This document shows, piece by piece, positions 35,150-44,512 of a DNA stretch of 64,000 nt. This stretch comes from Pseudomonadota bacterium (GTDB lineage Bacteria > Desulfobacterota > Desulfobulbia > Desulfobulbales > SURF-16): assembly GCA_018897105.1 (NCBI GenBank), contig JAHILF010000041.1, forward strand, positions 1 to 64,000, read 5' to 3'. Position 1 is the first letter of the stretch; each line of letters begins with the position of its first letter. The notes beneath the pieces are model-generated. The model was given only the letters and a program-made list of their open reading frames with translations, was not told where the DNA came from and searched no databases. The position numbers and the translations under genes are program-made.

Positions 35150-35801
35150 AATCCCCCCACGCTGCTCTCGTTGTCTCATCTTTTCCTATGATCAGCCGCT
35201 GAGCAACTGTCAGGTCTGCCATGAGCTGGCCATGGATGAATCGTTTCTTTGCGATATCGCCCGAAGTTCATCCTCCACCCAGTCGTTCATCTGTCATGCC
35301 TTCCGTCCCAACCTGACGCTGGTGGGCAAACAGGAAGAAAAGGCATTGGATAGAGTCGTCTGCAGGAACAAGCAGACTTATTTTGCCGAGGCGATTCGGC
35401 TGATTGGTTCGGAACAGTGCGCCGGCGGTGGATGCGGAAACCCAAGTTGCCAGCCTGCTGCGAGTAACGGGGCGGCAGAAAAATATCATGTGGTGTGGAG
35501 TGTGCGGCAGCGAAAACCTGTTTTTGCCGCCAGTAACATGTATGTTTCCTATCTGCATGACATTTTGCTTTCCTGCGGTCATCTGATGGCCGGCAAGGTT
35601 TTTCTGGTCTGGCTGGCGGCCGATCACCTTCATCTCTACCTGGAGTGTTCCGGCTGGGAATCGGTACATGAAATTGTCGAAGACCTGCAGGGGCTTGTCC
35701 ATGATGCCCTGATGCAGGAGTTCCCCGGCCTAAGAAAAGATTATGAGAAAACATTGATCTGGGAGCGTGATTTTTTCCTGGAAAAAATATCTGTCGAATG
35801 A
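35127..35801 (+). CDS. Zinc-ribbon plus IS200-like (HUH) domain protein, apparently domesticated
   Basis: A 224-residue protein. The first 60 residues carry CSRC and CQVC pairs, a probable zinc ribbon, and another Cys cluster is at CAGGGCGNPSC. Residues 115-220 have the IS200/REP transposase fold: KYHVVWSVRQRKPVF, GHLMAGKVFLVWLAADHLHLYLE with the HUH-like HLH, and a terminal LIWERDFFLEK that matches the lWsrgYf segment. The protein ends there, so the helix with the catalytic tyrosine (RYIExQ type) is missing and Y1 strand cleavage is unlikely. It starts inside hflX and its stop overlaps the DUF4390 start, so it is a fixed member of the operon. No inverted repeats of a mobile element flank it. 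Confidence 0.72.
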   Translation: MDIKMSPEIPPRCSRCLIFSYDQPLSNCQVCHELAMDESFLCDIARSSSSTQSFICHAFRPNLTLVGKQEEKALDRVVCRNKQTYFAEAIRLIGSEQCAGGGCGNPSCQPAASNGAAEKYHVVWSVRQRKPVFAASNMYVSYLHDILLSCGHLMAGKVFLVWLAADHLHLYLECSGWESVHEIVEDLQGLVHDALMQEFPGLRKDYEKTLIWERDFFLEKISVE

Positions 35802-36409
35802 ATAGGACATTACCAAGAAATTTTCTGCTGTTGTGCTGTGTTCTGCTGTTGCCGGGGCTGATGTTCTGCCCGACCCAGGTGAGCGGCAAGGAGTCCGCCC
35901 GCATTGAAGATATGGCGATTATGAATTCAGATCATCACCTGCTTCTCTATTTTAGCCTGAAAGATGCCTTTACCGATGAGATGGTAAAGGGGATCGAAAA
36001 CGGCATCCCGGTCACCTTCAGTTATTTTATCGAACTCTATCGTCTCTCTGCCGGAGAGCCGGAAAAAAAGATCATTAGTCAGGCATTTGATCACACCTTG
36101 AATTATGATCCGCTCAAGCAGGAATATGCGGTGGAAATGGAAGAGCGGAAGGTGAGCGTTATCACCTTCAAGAGTTTTGCCGAAGCAAAAACAGCCATGG
36201 CCGATATCCATGATTTGCAGTTTGCCGAACTTGCCATGCTCGATAGCGGGGGCAGGTATATGGTGAAGGTGAAGGCCAAGTTGGCCAAAAAGACCTTGCC
36301 CTTGAACTTTCAATATATCATACCTTTCTGGCAGCTCTGGAAGTTTGAAACCGATTGGTATTCACTCTCGTTCACCTATGGAAACACCGGATCAGCAGCA
36401 AAGAGATGA
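35798..36409 (+). CDS. DUF4390 exported protein
   Basis: A 203-residue protein with a signal peptide (about residues 1-30, LLLCCVLLLPGLMFC), followed by the DUF4390 domain (LLLYFSLKDAFTDEMVKGIENGIPVTFSYFIEL, DWYSLSFTYG), given here as landmarks. The family occurs just upstream of ntrY-type kinases in many bacteria and may be a periplasmic partner, though this is not proven. ATGA overlaps with the preceding gene; its 3' end overlaps ntrY by 32 bases. Confidence 0.85.
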   Translation: MNRTLPRNFLLLCCVLLLPGLMFCPTQVSGKESARIEDMAIMNSDHHLLLYFSLKDAFTDEMVKGIENGIPVTFSYFIELYRLSAGEPEKKIISQAFDHTLNYDPLKQEYAVEMEERKVSVITFKSFAEAKTAMADIHDLQFAELAMLDSGGRYMVKVKAKLAKKTLPLNFQYIIPFWQLWKFETDWYSLSFTYGNTGSAAKR

Positions 36410-38579
36410 GCGCAAGCGGCGCCGGGTCTGGACAGTCATTTTATGCTGCCTGATCCTCATTCCGCTGCTGACTTTTGTGGAAACCAAGGTTTTTCAGCTG
36501 GGCGCCGTGCCGTTTCCGGTCAGCGGAAATGTGCTGGTTTTTGTTATCATCAACTGCAACGTCTTTCTGCTGCTGCTCATGGTGTTTCTGGTGCTGCGCA
36601 ATCTGGCGCAGCTGGTCTTTGAGCGCAAAAAAAAGATACTCGGCACCAAACTGCGGACCAAACTTGTTATTTCCTTTGTCTCGCTTTCTCTGATCCCCAC
36701 GGCGCTGCTGTTCTTTATCGCCTTGCAGTTCGTCTCCACCAGCATGGATTACTGGTTCAATATCAAGGTTGAGCAGTCGCTGCTTGAGTCACTGCATGTG
36801 GCCCAGGACGTGTATCAGGAAAAAAGAGACGAAATGCAGAGACTGGGAGAAAATATCGCCCGCCGCATTGAATCACACTACAATGTTCGGACAGGGGCTT
36901 CCTCTCTTGATGCCTTTCTGACCGATATTGTTGACCGGCACGGGCTGGCCAGTCTTGAGATTGTTTCTCCCCAGCGCACCGTGGTCATGCAAATTTCTGC
37001 CGCGCAGTTCAAGGAAGCAGCCTATGTGCCGGAAATCCTGCCTGACCTGCTGCGCAAGGCATTGAACGGCGACACCAGTCAGATCGCTATCCAGAAGACT
37101 CAAGGGGGAGAACTGGTGCGCAGTCTCATCCCTTTCACCCTGGGCCCTGCCGGGGGAAATCCCCATGTTTTGATCGTCTCTGCCCTGATTCCGCAGTCCC
37201 GCCTGGATAGAATGGGGATTATCTCCAGCGGTCTGGAAGGGTATCGGCAGCTGATGCAGCTCAAGCAGCCCATCAAGACAAGTCTACTGGTGATTCTGCT
37301 CGTTGTCACCCTGCTTATTGTTTTCAGCGCCATCTGGTTCGGGTTTTTCGTGGCACGCAGTCTGACGGATCCCATTGATAAGCTGGCCATTGCCACCAGA
37401 AGGGTGGCGGACGGCGAGCTTGATTTCGTGGTGGAAACCGATGAAGGGGACGAGATGGGCACGCTGGTTGAATCGTTCAACCAGATGACCCGGGACGTGC
37501 TGGCCAGCCAGAAGGAGCTTGAAACCAGCAACCAGGAGCTGGAAAACAGAAGGCGCTATACGGAGATTATCCTGCAGAATGTGGCTGCCGGCGTCATCTC
37601 GCTTGATGCTGAGGGGCGTATTACCACCATCAACCGCTTTGCCGAGGAATTGCTGAAAATTGATAAGCAGGCGATTTTGAACTATGATTACCGGCAGGTT
37701 TTGAATGAACAGCATCAGGAGATTCTCAATAATTTTTATGCCGAGCTTGCACGGAGCGGCAAGGGAGCCATCGAGCTTCCCCTGCGGCTCAAGGTCCGGG
37801 GCGCCTCTTTCTCGCTGCGGGTTAATATGACCCGTCTGGTCGATGAATACGGCAAGGAGCTTGGCGTGGTGCTTGTTTTTGACAATCTGACCGAACTGGA
37901 GAAGGCCCAGAGGATGGCGGCGTGGCGCGAGGTGGCCAGACGCATCGCCCATGAGGTGAAAAATCCCCTGACCCCGATTCAGCTATCCGCCCAGCGCCTG
38001 CGCAAAAGGTATCTGGAGAAGTTGGGTGAAGAGGGGGAGATTTTTGATGTCTGCACGAAAACCATTGTCAATCAGGTTGACGAGCTGAAGCGGCTGGTCA
38101 GTGAATTTTCCAATTTCGCCAGGATGCCGGCCGTGCAGAAGTCCATGAACAGTCTGAAAGAAATGGCGGAAGAGGCCATGGTGCTTTTTCGCGAAGGGCA
38201 TAAAAATGTCCGTTTTGCCTTTGTCTGTCCCGCGGATGTGCCGAGATTCCCTTTTGATCTCAAGCAGATGAAAAGAGTGCTTATCAACCTGCTGGATAAT
38301 GCCGTTTCGGCGGTTGGCGATGGGGGAAACATTACGGTGGAGATCTCGGTGGATGACGAGCAGAAACTGGTATTTCTTGAGGTGCGGGATGATGGCCCCG
38401 GCGTGGGTGACGAAGACAAGCATCATCTCTTTGAACCGTATTTTTCCACCAAAAAATCAGGAACAGGACTGGGGCTGGCCATCGTAAGTACGGTTGTTGC
38501 CGATCATGGCGGCTATATCAGGGTAAAAGACAATCTGCCCCGGGGTGCCAGGTTCATTATAGAGCTGCCACTGGCCTGA
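36378..38579 (+). CDS. ntrY: NtrY-type sensor histidine kinase
   Basis: A membrane kinase of about 733 residues. There are three N-terminal membrane segments (about 12-100), a large extracytoplasmic region, another membrane segment near 310, HAMP, a PAS domain (ILQNVAAGVISLDAEGRITTIN), HisKA with the phospho-acceptor motif HEVKNPLTPIQLSAQRL and an ATPase domain (LLDNAVSAVGDGG, DDGPGV, GTGLGLAIV). It is expected to phosphorylate NtrX. The ATG at 36378 is chosen; a TTG at 36345 is possible. The signal is not known; redox or nitrogen are the roles reported for the family. Confidence 0.93.
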   Translation: METPDQQQRDERKRRRVWTVILCCLILIPLLTFVETKVFQLGAVPFPVSGNVLVFVIINCNVFLLLLMVFLVLRNLAQLVFERKKKILGTKLRTKLVISFVSLSLIPTALLFFIALQFVSTSMDYWFNIKVEQSLLESLHVAQDVYQEKRDEMQRLGENIARRIESHYNVRTGASSLDAFLTDIVDRHGLASLEIVSPQRTVVMQISAAQFKEAAYVPEILPDLLRKALNGDTSQIAIQKTQGGELVRSLIPFTLGPAGGNPHVLIVSALIPQSRLDRMGIISSGLEGYRQLMQLKQPIKTSLLVILLVVTLLIVFSAIWFGFFVARSLTDPIDKLAIATRRVADGELDFVVETDEGDEMGTLVESFNQMTRDVLASQKELETSNQELENRRRYTEIILQNVAAGVISLDAEGRITTINRFAEELLKIDKQAILNYDYRQVLNEQHQEILNNFYAELARSGKGAIELPLRLKVRGASFSLRVNMTRLVDEYGKELGVVLVFDNLTELEKAQRMAAWREVARRIAHEVKNPLTPIQLSAQRLRKRYLEKLGEEGEIFDVCTKTIVNQVDELKRLVSEFSNFARMPAVQKSMNSLKEMAEEAMVLFREGHKNVRFAFVCPADVPRFPFDLKQMKRVLINLLDNAVSAVGDGGNITVEISVDDEQKLVFLEVRDDGPGVGDEDKHHLFEPYFSTKKSGTGLGLAIVSTVVADHGGYIRVKDNLPRGARFIIELPLA

Positions 38580-38621
38580 GGTGGCGGCAACCTGGGAAGA
38601 GGATGAGGAAGGTCGCGGCAA

Positions 38622-40025
38622 ATGGCAAAAAAAGTGATGATCGTCGATGATGAAGCCAGCATCAGGGAGTCTTTGGCAGGCATTTTGTCTGATGAGGGAT
38701 TTTTCCCCGTGCCGGTTGAGTCTGCTGAGAAGGCTTTTGAGGTGCTGAATCAGGAGAAGATCCACCTGGTACTCCTTGATATCTGGATGCCGGCCATGGA
38801 TGGCATGGAGGCCCTGCCCCGCATTAAAGAACAGTTTCCCCATCTGCCGGTTATTATGATATCCGGCCACGGCAATATCGAAACCGCGGTGCAGGCCACC
38901 AAAATGGGTGCCTTTGATTTCATTGAAAAACCGCCGTCATATGACAAAATAGTCCTGTCCATTAATAATGCTCTGCTCGTTTCCGATCTGGAGGAAGAAA
39001 ACCTCATTCTCAAAGAGAAGAGCACGAAGAAATGGAAAATTACCGGCAGTTCACAGGCAATCATCAATGTCCGGCAGCAGCTTGAGCGGGTGGCGCCCAC
39101 GGATGCCTGGGTGCTGATCCGCGGGGAACACGGCACCGGCAAGGAGCTGGCGGCCCAGATGATCCACCGTTTGTCCGCCTCCGCTGAAAAACCGATGATT
39201 GAGGTAAACTGCGCGGCGATTCCGGAAGAACTCATAGAAAGCGAGCTATTCGGCCATGAGAAGGGGTCTTTTACCGGTGCCATCGGCAGCAGGCGGGGCA
39301 AGTTTGACCAGGCGGACGGGGGGATTCTTTTTCTGGATGAAATCGGAGATATGAGCCTGAAAACCCAGGCAAAAATTTTGCGGATTCTTCAGGAGCAGCA
39401 GTTTGAAAGGGTGGGCGGGACTAAGACAATTTCCGTGAACGTGCGGGTGCTTGCCGCAACCAATAAGAATCTGGAGCAGGAAATCGAACAAGGCAGTTTC
39501 CGGGCTGATCTGTTCTGGCGCCTTAATGTGGTGCCCATCTACATGCCGCCCCTCAGAGAGCGGTTAGATGATCTCCCCCTGCTGGTGAATGATCTGCTCG
39601 TTGAGTTTTCCCGCAAAGGGCTGGGGAAAAAAGAATTCACACCCGAGGCGATGAGGTTGATGACCTGCCATAACTGGCCGGGAAATGTGCGGGAATTGCG
39701 TAATTTTGTCGAACGAGTTGCCATTATGACTCCCCAGGAGATGGTCACGGAGAAAATTATCGCCCCCATGCTGCCCATTGATGTCCGTTTACTGGAACAA
39801 ATGCATGCTGCTGGCACCGGGAAAAATATCAGTCCGGTATCCCATCTAGGATTTGACGCCTCTTTCAAGGAGGCTAAAAGGCTCTTTGAAAAGGAGTATC
39901 TGGAGGAAAAGTTAAAGAAAAATGATGGCAATATCTCCCAGACCGCGGAACAAATCGGCCTGGAGAGGAGTCATTTACATAAGAAATTAAAAGCGTTGGG
40001 TATTGAAGTTAAACTTGAAAATTGA
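38622..40025 (+). CDS. ntrX: NtrX-type sigma-54-dependent response regulator
   Basis: A 467-residue regulator with a receiver domain (phospho-acceptor Asp in LVLLDIWMPAMDG), a sigma-54 AAA+ domain and a C-terminal Fis-type helix-turn-helix (ISQTAEQIGLERSHLHKKLKALG). The AAA+ motifs are RGEHGTGKEL (Walker A), GSFTGA (sigma-54 contact loop) and ILFLDEIGDMS (Walker B). The intact GxFTGA indicates true sigma-54 activation. It is 42 bases after ntrY in the same operon. A consensus sigma-54 promoter at 52493 is one conceivable target. Confidence 0.94.
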   Translation: MAKKVMIVDDEASIRESLAGILSDEGFFPVPVESAEKAFEVLNQEKIHLVLLDIWMPAMDGMEALPRIKEQFPHLPVIMISGHGNIETAVQATKMGAFDFIEKPPSYDKIVLSINNALLVSDLEEENLILKEKSTKKWKITGSSQAIINVRQQLERVAPTDAWVLIRGEHGTGKELAAQMIHRLSASAEKPMIEVNCAAIPEELIESELFGHEKGSFTGAIGSRRGKFDQADGGILFLDEIGDMSLKTQAKILRILQEQQFERVGGTKTISVNVRVLAATNKNLEQEIEQGSFRADLFWRLNVVPIYMPPLRERLDDLPLLVNDLLVEFSRKGLGKKEFTPEAMRLMTCHNWPGNVRELRNFVERVAIMTPQEMVTEKIIAPMLPIDVRLLEQMHAAGTGKNISPVSHLGFDASFKEAKRLFEKEYLEEKLKKNDGNISQTAEQIGLERSHLHKKLKALGIEVKLEN

Positions 40026-40178
40026 TACCTTAAATGAAGGGACCTGTTGATATCCTGATAGGGAATATGAAATTCCTGGCATGCAGCATGTTTTTTCATG
40101 TTTTGTTACCCGATTACAAGGGTGTCTGCTCAGAGTCTCTTGCGGTACCCTAAAAATTCTAGATAGAAGAAAATCCAT

Positions 40179-41930
40179 ATGGCTGACGATAATCTCCCCA
40201 ATCTTCCCAACCAAAAAGACCTTGAAAAGGAAATTGCCGACTATTTAAGCAGGAAATACGGAGGACAGGTTAAGATTGTATCCACTGGTTTCTTTCCCCA
40301 TGCTGAAAAGAAAGGGGGGGGAAAGCAGAAAATTTCAGCCCGGAAAACCCCCATTTTTCATTTTGATCTGAAACCTGAAGAACTTGCCGCCTATCTCGAT
40401 GAATATGTCATCTGCCAGGACGATGCCAAGGCGATTCTGGCCACCAAGATCTGTACCCATTTCAACCGTATTCGCCACGAGTCGGAAAAACCGCGGAGTC
40501 AGGCGGCCGGCCGGATTAAGAGCAATGTCCTGCTTATCGGGCCCACCGGGGTCGGCAAGACCTATATGATCAAACTCGTTGCCCGGCATATCGGCGTGCC
40601 TTTTGTCAAGGGCGATGCCACCAAGTTCAGTGAGACTGGCTATGTCGGGGGTGATGTCGAGGACCTGGTGCGGGATCTGGTCAGGGAGGCTGATGGTGAT
40701 ATTGAGCGGGCCCAGTATGGCATCATCTATGTGGACGAAATAGACAAGATTGCCGCCTCCCCCTTTCGCATAGGTGCCGATGTGTCACGCACCGGCGTGC
40801 AGCGTGCCTTTTTAAAGCCCATGGAGGAGACCGAAGTTGAGATGAAGGTGTCCCATGACCCCATTTCCCAGCTTGAGGCCATGGAGCATTACCGGGCCAC
40901 GGGCAAGCGGGAAAAAAGGGTCATCAATACCAGAAATATCCTGTTCATCATGAGCGGTGCCTTTTCCGGACTGGAAAAGGCCGTCAAGAAGAGAGTGCAG
41001 CAGCAATCCATCGGTTTTGAAAAAAGCATCACTTCAAGCAAGGACGATGGCCTTCTTCTCAAGCAGGTCAAGGCTGAGGATCTGATCGAATTCGGTTTTG
41101 AGAGCGAGTTTGTCGGCCGTTTACCCGTGGTCGCCGTGCTTGATGAGTTGGGAGAAGAAGATCTTTACCAGATTCTGATCAACCCGAACAGTCCGGTGGT
41201 CGTGGCAAAAAAACAGGATTTTGCCGCCTATGGCATCCATCTGCAGTTTGAAGAGGATGCCCTGCGGTTGGTTGCCGCCAAGGCAGTCAAGGAAAGGACC
41301 GGGGCCCGGGGGCTGGTCAGTGTCATGGAGCACGCTCTGCTGTACTTTGAAAAAACACTTCCCTCCTCAACGGTGCGCTATCTTGTAGTTTCGCCGGAGA
41401 TGGTGGAAACCCCCCTGCAACAGCTGCAGATTCTCCTGGCCGATGAGAGCGTCCAGGAATTACAGCGGATCCGTTATCATGAATTCGTTGCCCATGAATT
41501 CGCCAGGATTGCCAGCTTTATCAGGGAAAAACAGGAAAATCTGCTGCGAGCGGAAAATGTTACCCCTTCAGAAGAGAGACTCGAACTGATAGCCCAGCAT
41601 TGCCAGACGCAAATCATCGACCCCAGAGATGCCTGCAAGGAATTCATCGCCCTGGTGCGTCAGATCCGCGAATGTGTAAAGCTTGTTTCTGAAGAATATG
41701 GCATGAGAATCAACTTTGCTGATGAGGCGATGGACCTGCTGGTGACAAGTGAATCGTGGAACCAGGTGGGCGTTGTCGAACGTTGCGAAGTGATTTTTGA
41801 TTCATTTGCCTATGGTCTCAAACTCATCCAGCAGAGAAACGATGTTAATGATGTGCTGATCACCGCCAAAGGTGTGGAAAATCCAGATCTTTTCATCAAT
41901 GATCTGGTGGCGGATATTTTTCGCCTTTAA
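40179..41930 (+). CDS. ClpX-like AAA+ ATPase without the N-terminal zinc domain
   Basis: A 583-residue protein. Residues 1-65 are unlike the ClpX zinc-binding domain. The AAA+ core follows ClpX: LDEYVICQDDAKAILATKI, IGPTGVGKTYMIK, the pore loop ETGYVGGDVEDLVRDL, IYVDEIDKIA and FVGRLPVVAVLDEL. A QQSIGFEK segment matches the IGF loop by which ClpX docks on ClpP, so protease coupling is possible. About 170 extra helical residues follow the core. No clpP is adjacent. It is probably a paralogue of housekeeping ClpX with a different substrate adaptor region. Confidence 0.85.
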   Translation: MADDNLPNLPNQKDLEKEIADYLSRKYGGQVKIVSTGFFPHAEKKGGGKQKISARKTPIFHFDLKPEELAAYLDEYVICQDDAKAILATKICTHFNRIRHESEKPRSQAAGRIKSNVLLIGPTGVGKTYMIKLVARHIGVPFVKGDATKFSETGYVGGDVEDLVRDLVREADGDIERAQYGIIYVDEIDKIAASPFRIGADVSRTGVQRAFLKPMEETEVEMKVSHDPISQLEAMEHYRATGKREKRVINTRNILFIMSGAFSGLEKAVKKRVQQQSIGFEKSITSSKDDGLLLKQVKAEDLIEFGFESEFVGRLPVVAVLDELGEEDLYQILINPNSPVVVAKKQDFAAYGIHLQFEEDALRLVAAKAVKERTGARGLVSVMEHALLYFEKTLPSSTVRYLVVSPEMVETPLQQLQILLADESVQELQRIRYHEFVAHEFARIASFIREKQENLLRAENVTPSEERLELIAQHCQTQIIDPRDACKEFIALVRQIRECVKLVSEEYGMRINFADEAMDLLVTSESWNQVGVVERCEVIFDSFAYGLKLIQQRNDVNDVLITAKGVENPDLFINDLVADIFRL

Positions 41931-41973
41931 TTCTTTTTATAACCTTGAACTTGATTTCCCGGAGGAAATATAA

Positions 41974-42948
41974 ATGGTCTTTCCTGATTATCGCCCCCGC
42001 AGATTTCGGCGCAATGCCCAGTTGCGTTCTCTGATCCGCGAAACCCGCCTGTCGCCAGAGCAGTTTATTTATCCTCTTTTTGTTATGCCCGGCAAGGGCG
42101 TTAGAGAGGAGATATCGTCCATGCCCGGGGTTTTCCGCATGTCCGTTGATCAGCTCGGCAAAGAGGCCAAAGAGATTATGTCCCTGGGGCTGAACCATGT
42201 GATTCTGTTCGGCCTTCCCGAGAAAAAAGATCCGGTGGGCTCAGGTGCCCATGCCAAAGACGGTATTATTCAAAAGGCCATAAAGGAGCTGAAAAACAAG
42301 ACACCGGACTTGATGGTGACCACCGATGTCTGTCTCTGTGAATATACGAGTCATGGCCATTGCGGGGTGCTGATCAATAAGCAGGTCGATAATGATGCAA
42401 CTCTGGAGATTTTGGGCCAGGTGGCCCTGTCCCATGCCAAGGCCGGGGCTGATATTGTCGCCCCTTCCGATATGATGGACGGTCGGGTGGCGGAAATCCG
42501 GGGCATACTTGATGAGAATGATTTTGACATGGTGCCCATCATGTCCTATGCCGTCAAATACGCCTCCGCCTTTTACGGACCTTTCCGGGATGCCGCCGAA
42601 TGCGCCCCTCAGGAGGGGGACCGCCAGGGATATCAGATGGATCCGGCCAATGCCCGCGAGGCCCTGCGTGAGGCCACACTTGATGTGGATGAAGGCGCCG
42701 ACATCCTGATGGTCAAACCTGCCGTTGCCTACCTGGATATCATCAAAAGCCTGCGGGAGGAATTCGATCTGCCCATTGCCGCCTATCATGTGAGCGGCGA
42801 GTATGCCATGATCAAGGCCGCCGGGGAGCGAGGATGGATAGATGCGGACCGTGTCATGGCTGAGACCCTGCTTTCCATCCATCGGGCCGGGGCTGATATC
42901 ATTATCACCTACGGCGCAAAAGAGATGGCCCGGATGCTGAACGGCTGA
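41974..42948 (+). CDS. hemB: Delta-aminolevulinic acid dehydratase (porphobilinogen synthase)
   Basis: A 324-residue enzyme of usual length that joins two 5-aminolevulinate molecules to porphobilinogen in tetrapyrrole synthesis. Catalytic lysines lie in [16 protein letters not shown] and [12 protein letters not shown]. The metal-site loop reads [16 protein letters not shown], the Cys-rich zinc-binding form. GGAGG is upstream of the ATG. It follows the ClpX-like gene by 43 bases and ends at a hairpin. Confidence 0.97.
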   Translation: MVFPDYRPRRFRRNAQLRSLIRETRLSPEQFIYPLFVMPGKGVREEISSMPGVFRMSVDQLGKEAKEIMSLGLNHVILFGLPEKKDPVGSGAHAKDGIIQKAIKELKNKTPDLMVTTDVCLCEYTSHGHCGVLINKQVDNDATLEILGQVALSHAKAGADIVAPSDMMDGRVAEIRGILDENDFDMVPIMSYAVKYASAFYGPFRDAAECAPQEGDRQGYQMDPANAREALREATLDVDEGADILMVKPAVAYLDIIKSLREEFDLPIAAYHVSGEYAMIKAAGERGWIDADRVMAETLLSIHRAGADIIITYGAKEMARMLNG

Positions 42949-42967
42949 CAACGCCTGATAAAAGAGA

Positions 42968-43017
42968 AAAGAGACCGGATATGACTGCTTGACAAAAGCT
43001 GCCTATCCGGTCTCTTT
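42968..43017. terminator. Long-stem hairpin after hemB
   Basis: AAAGAGACCGGAT and ATCCGGTCTCTTT form a perfect 13-bp stem with a 24-base loop. The short T stretch is within the stem, so termination in either direction is plausible but not textbook. Confidence 0.6.
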
Positions 43018-43062
43018 GCATATGGTATGCGGTTGTAATCAAGTTCTCAGAAATGGTGGCGG

Positions 43063-43611
43063 ATGATGGATGTGATTGCGGCAATCAAAGGGAGAAGAAG
43101 TATCCGCAGGTTTACAGAACAGGATATCAGCGGTGAGCAACTGGCGCAGATTCTTGAGGCAGTGCGCTGGGCTCCTTCCTGGGGCAACTCCCAGTGCTGG
43201 GAGGTCTTGGTTGTCCGTGACAGGGGTAAGAAACAGCAGCTCCATGACGCCTTGAGCCCCAGAAACCCGGCAGGGCCTGCCGTGACCGCTGCGCCGGTGG
43301 TTCTGGTGGTGGGGGCGGCCATGAAGAAATCTGGCCACTACAAGGGGGAAAGTCTCACCCGATTTGCCGAGTGGTTCATGTATGATCTGGGCCTTGCCAC
43401 CCAGAATTTATGCCTTGCGGCCCACAGCCTCGGCCTCGGTTCTGTTATTGCCGGGGCCTTTGATCACGACAAGGTAAAGGAAATCCTCGCAGTGCCGGCT
43501 GGATATGAGGTGGTGACCATGATCCCCCTGGGGTACCCTGACCACGAACCTTCGGCGCCGAAAAGGAAGGAGGTGGAAGAATTTACCCATTATGAGCACT
43601 TCTCCCGTTGA
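43063..43611 (+). CDS. Nitroreductase-family flavoprotein
   Basis: A 182-residue FMN enzyme of the nitroreductase superfamily. The typical start is AAIKGRRSIRRF, with EAVRWAPSWGNSQCW for FMN contact, DLGLATQNLCLAAHSLGLGSV and the terminal PLGYPDHEP. It would use NAD(P)H to reduce quinones, nitro compounds or other acceptors; the natural substrate is unknown. It is monocistronic, convergent with yceH. Confidence 0.92.
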   Translation: MMDVIAAIKGRRSIRRFTEQDISGEQLAQILEAVRWAPSWGNSQCWEVLVVRDRGKKQQLHDALSPRNPAGPAVTAAPVVLVVGAAMKKSGHYKGESLTRFAEWFMYDLGLATQNLCLAAHSLGLGSVIAGAFDHDKVKEILAVPAGYEVVTMIPLGYPDHEPSAPKRKEVEEFTHYEHFSR

Positions 43612-43649
43612 GGCTTTCCTGTCGTTTGGCGGGAAACTCACGATTTTCA

Positions 43650-44297
43650 TTATTCGAGTTGTTTTCGCAAGGCCAGAAAGGCCTCTTTGAGCTCCTGCAG
43701 CTCCTGCTGCAGCAGGGTGATTTCCTGCTCCATTTTTTCCAGGCGGCCATTATCATCCTGACGATCCTGCGGAGTGAATGGCGGTTCTGCTTGCCAGCCG
43801 GACTGGGCTGCCTGGGGCTCGCCTGACAGAAGATGCATGAACCTGCATTCCTTGCGCCCCGGCTGTTTGGCCAGCCTGGTGACAAAACCCATTTCACTGA
43901 GATCCTCGAGTTTTGCCTCCACCTCTTCAATATCATTGAATTTATAGAGGCGTTCCGATCTTCCCCGCAGTTCCCCGGCAGTCTGGGGGCCGCGCAGCAG
44001 CAGCAGACAGATGAGCGCCGCCTCTTTAGCGAGAAGATTGTTTAAGCTGACGAAGTTCTCTTCATATTTTGTCACGCGGGAAGCATCACTCTGCAGGGCC
44101 AGCCGTTTTCCTTTCAGGCTGTCAAGAGCCCGGATGACGGTTGCTTCATCAAAATTAACCACCGGTTCACGGTTTGACTTCTGGTTACAGGCATTGACCA
44201 GAGCATTGAGGGAGAGGGGGTAATATTCAGGGGTTGCCATTTCCTTTTCCATCAGACAGCCCAGTACTCTGACTTCCACATCGTCCAGCAGTTCTTC
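43650..44297 (-). CDS. YceH/DUF480-family winged-helix protein
   Basis: A 215-residue protein starting MEELLDDVEVRVLGCLMEKE with AAGGAG upstream of the ATG at 44297. Two winged-helix modules are seen (TPEYYPLSLNALVNACNQKSNREPV and ALICLLLLRGPQTAGELRGRSERLY), the DUF480 layout. The C-terminal 40 residues are a coiled coil (KMEQEITLLQQELQELKEAFLAL). The function is not known; a DNA-binding or envelope role has been proposed for the family. Confidence 0.88.
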   Translation of the reverse strand, partial: EELLDDVEVRVLGCLMEKEMATPEYYPLSLNALVNACNQKSNREPVVNFDEATVIRALDSLKGKRLALQSDASRVTKYEENFVSLNNLLAKEAALICLLLLRGPQTAGELRGRSERLYKFNDIEEVEAKLEDLSEMGFVTRLAKQPGRKECRFMHLLSGEPQAAQSGWQAEPPFTPQDRQDDNGRLEKMEQEITLLQQELQELKEAFLALRKQLE

Positions 44298-44512
44298 CAT
44301 ATCATTCTCCTTACGGACAAGCTCTAAAGTTTCTTGCATTCATGCAGCAACCGGCTCGGCTGACGGTAATTTTAAAACGAAATTTCTGTGTGTTGTAGGC
44401 CGGAAAGACAAAAAATCGGTTCATGATACATGCAAAAAATCTTTCATGCCACGGCTTTTGTCTTTTTTATCTGGCTGAAAAAGCCGGTAACCGATTTGTG
44501 GGGCGTTTGGTT

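Noticed and set aside
35127..35801. An active IS200/IS605 insertion
   Set aside because: The catalytic-Tyr helix and element ends are missing and the gene overlaps both neighbours.
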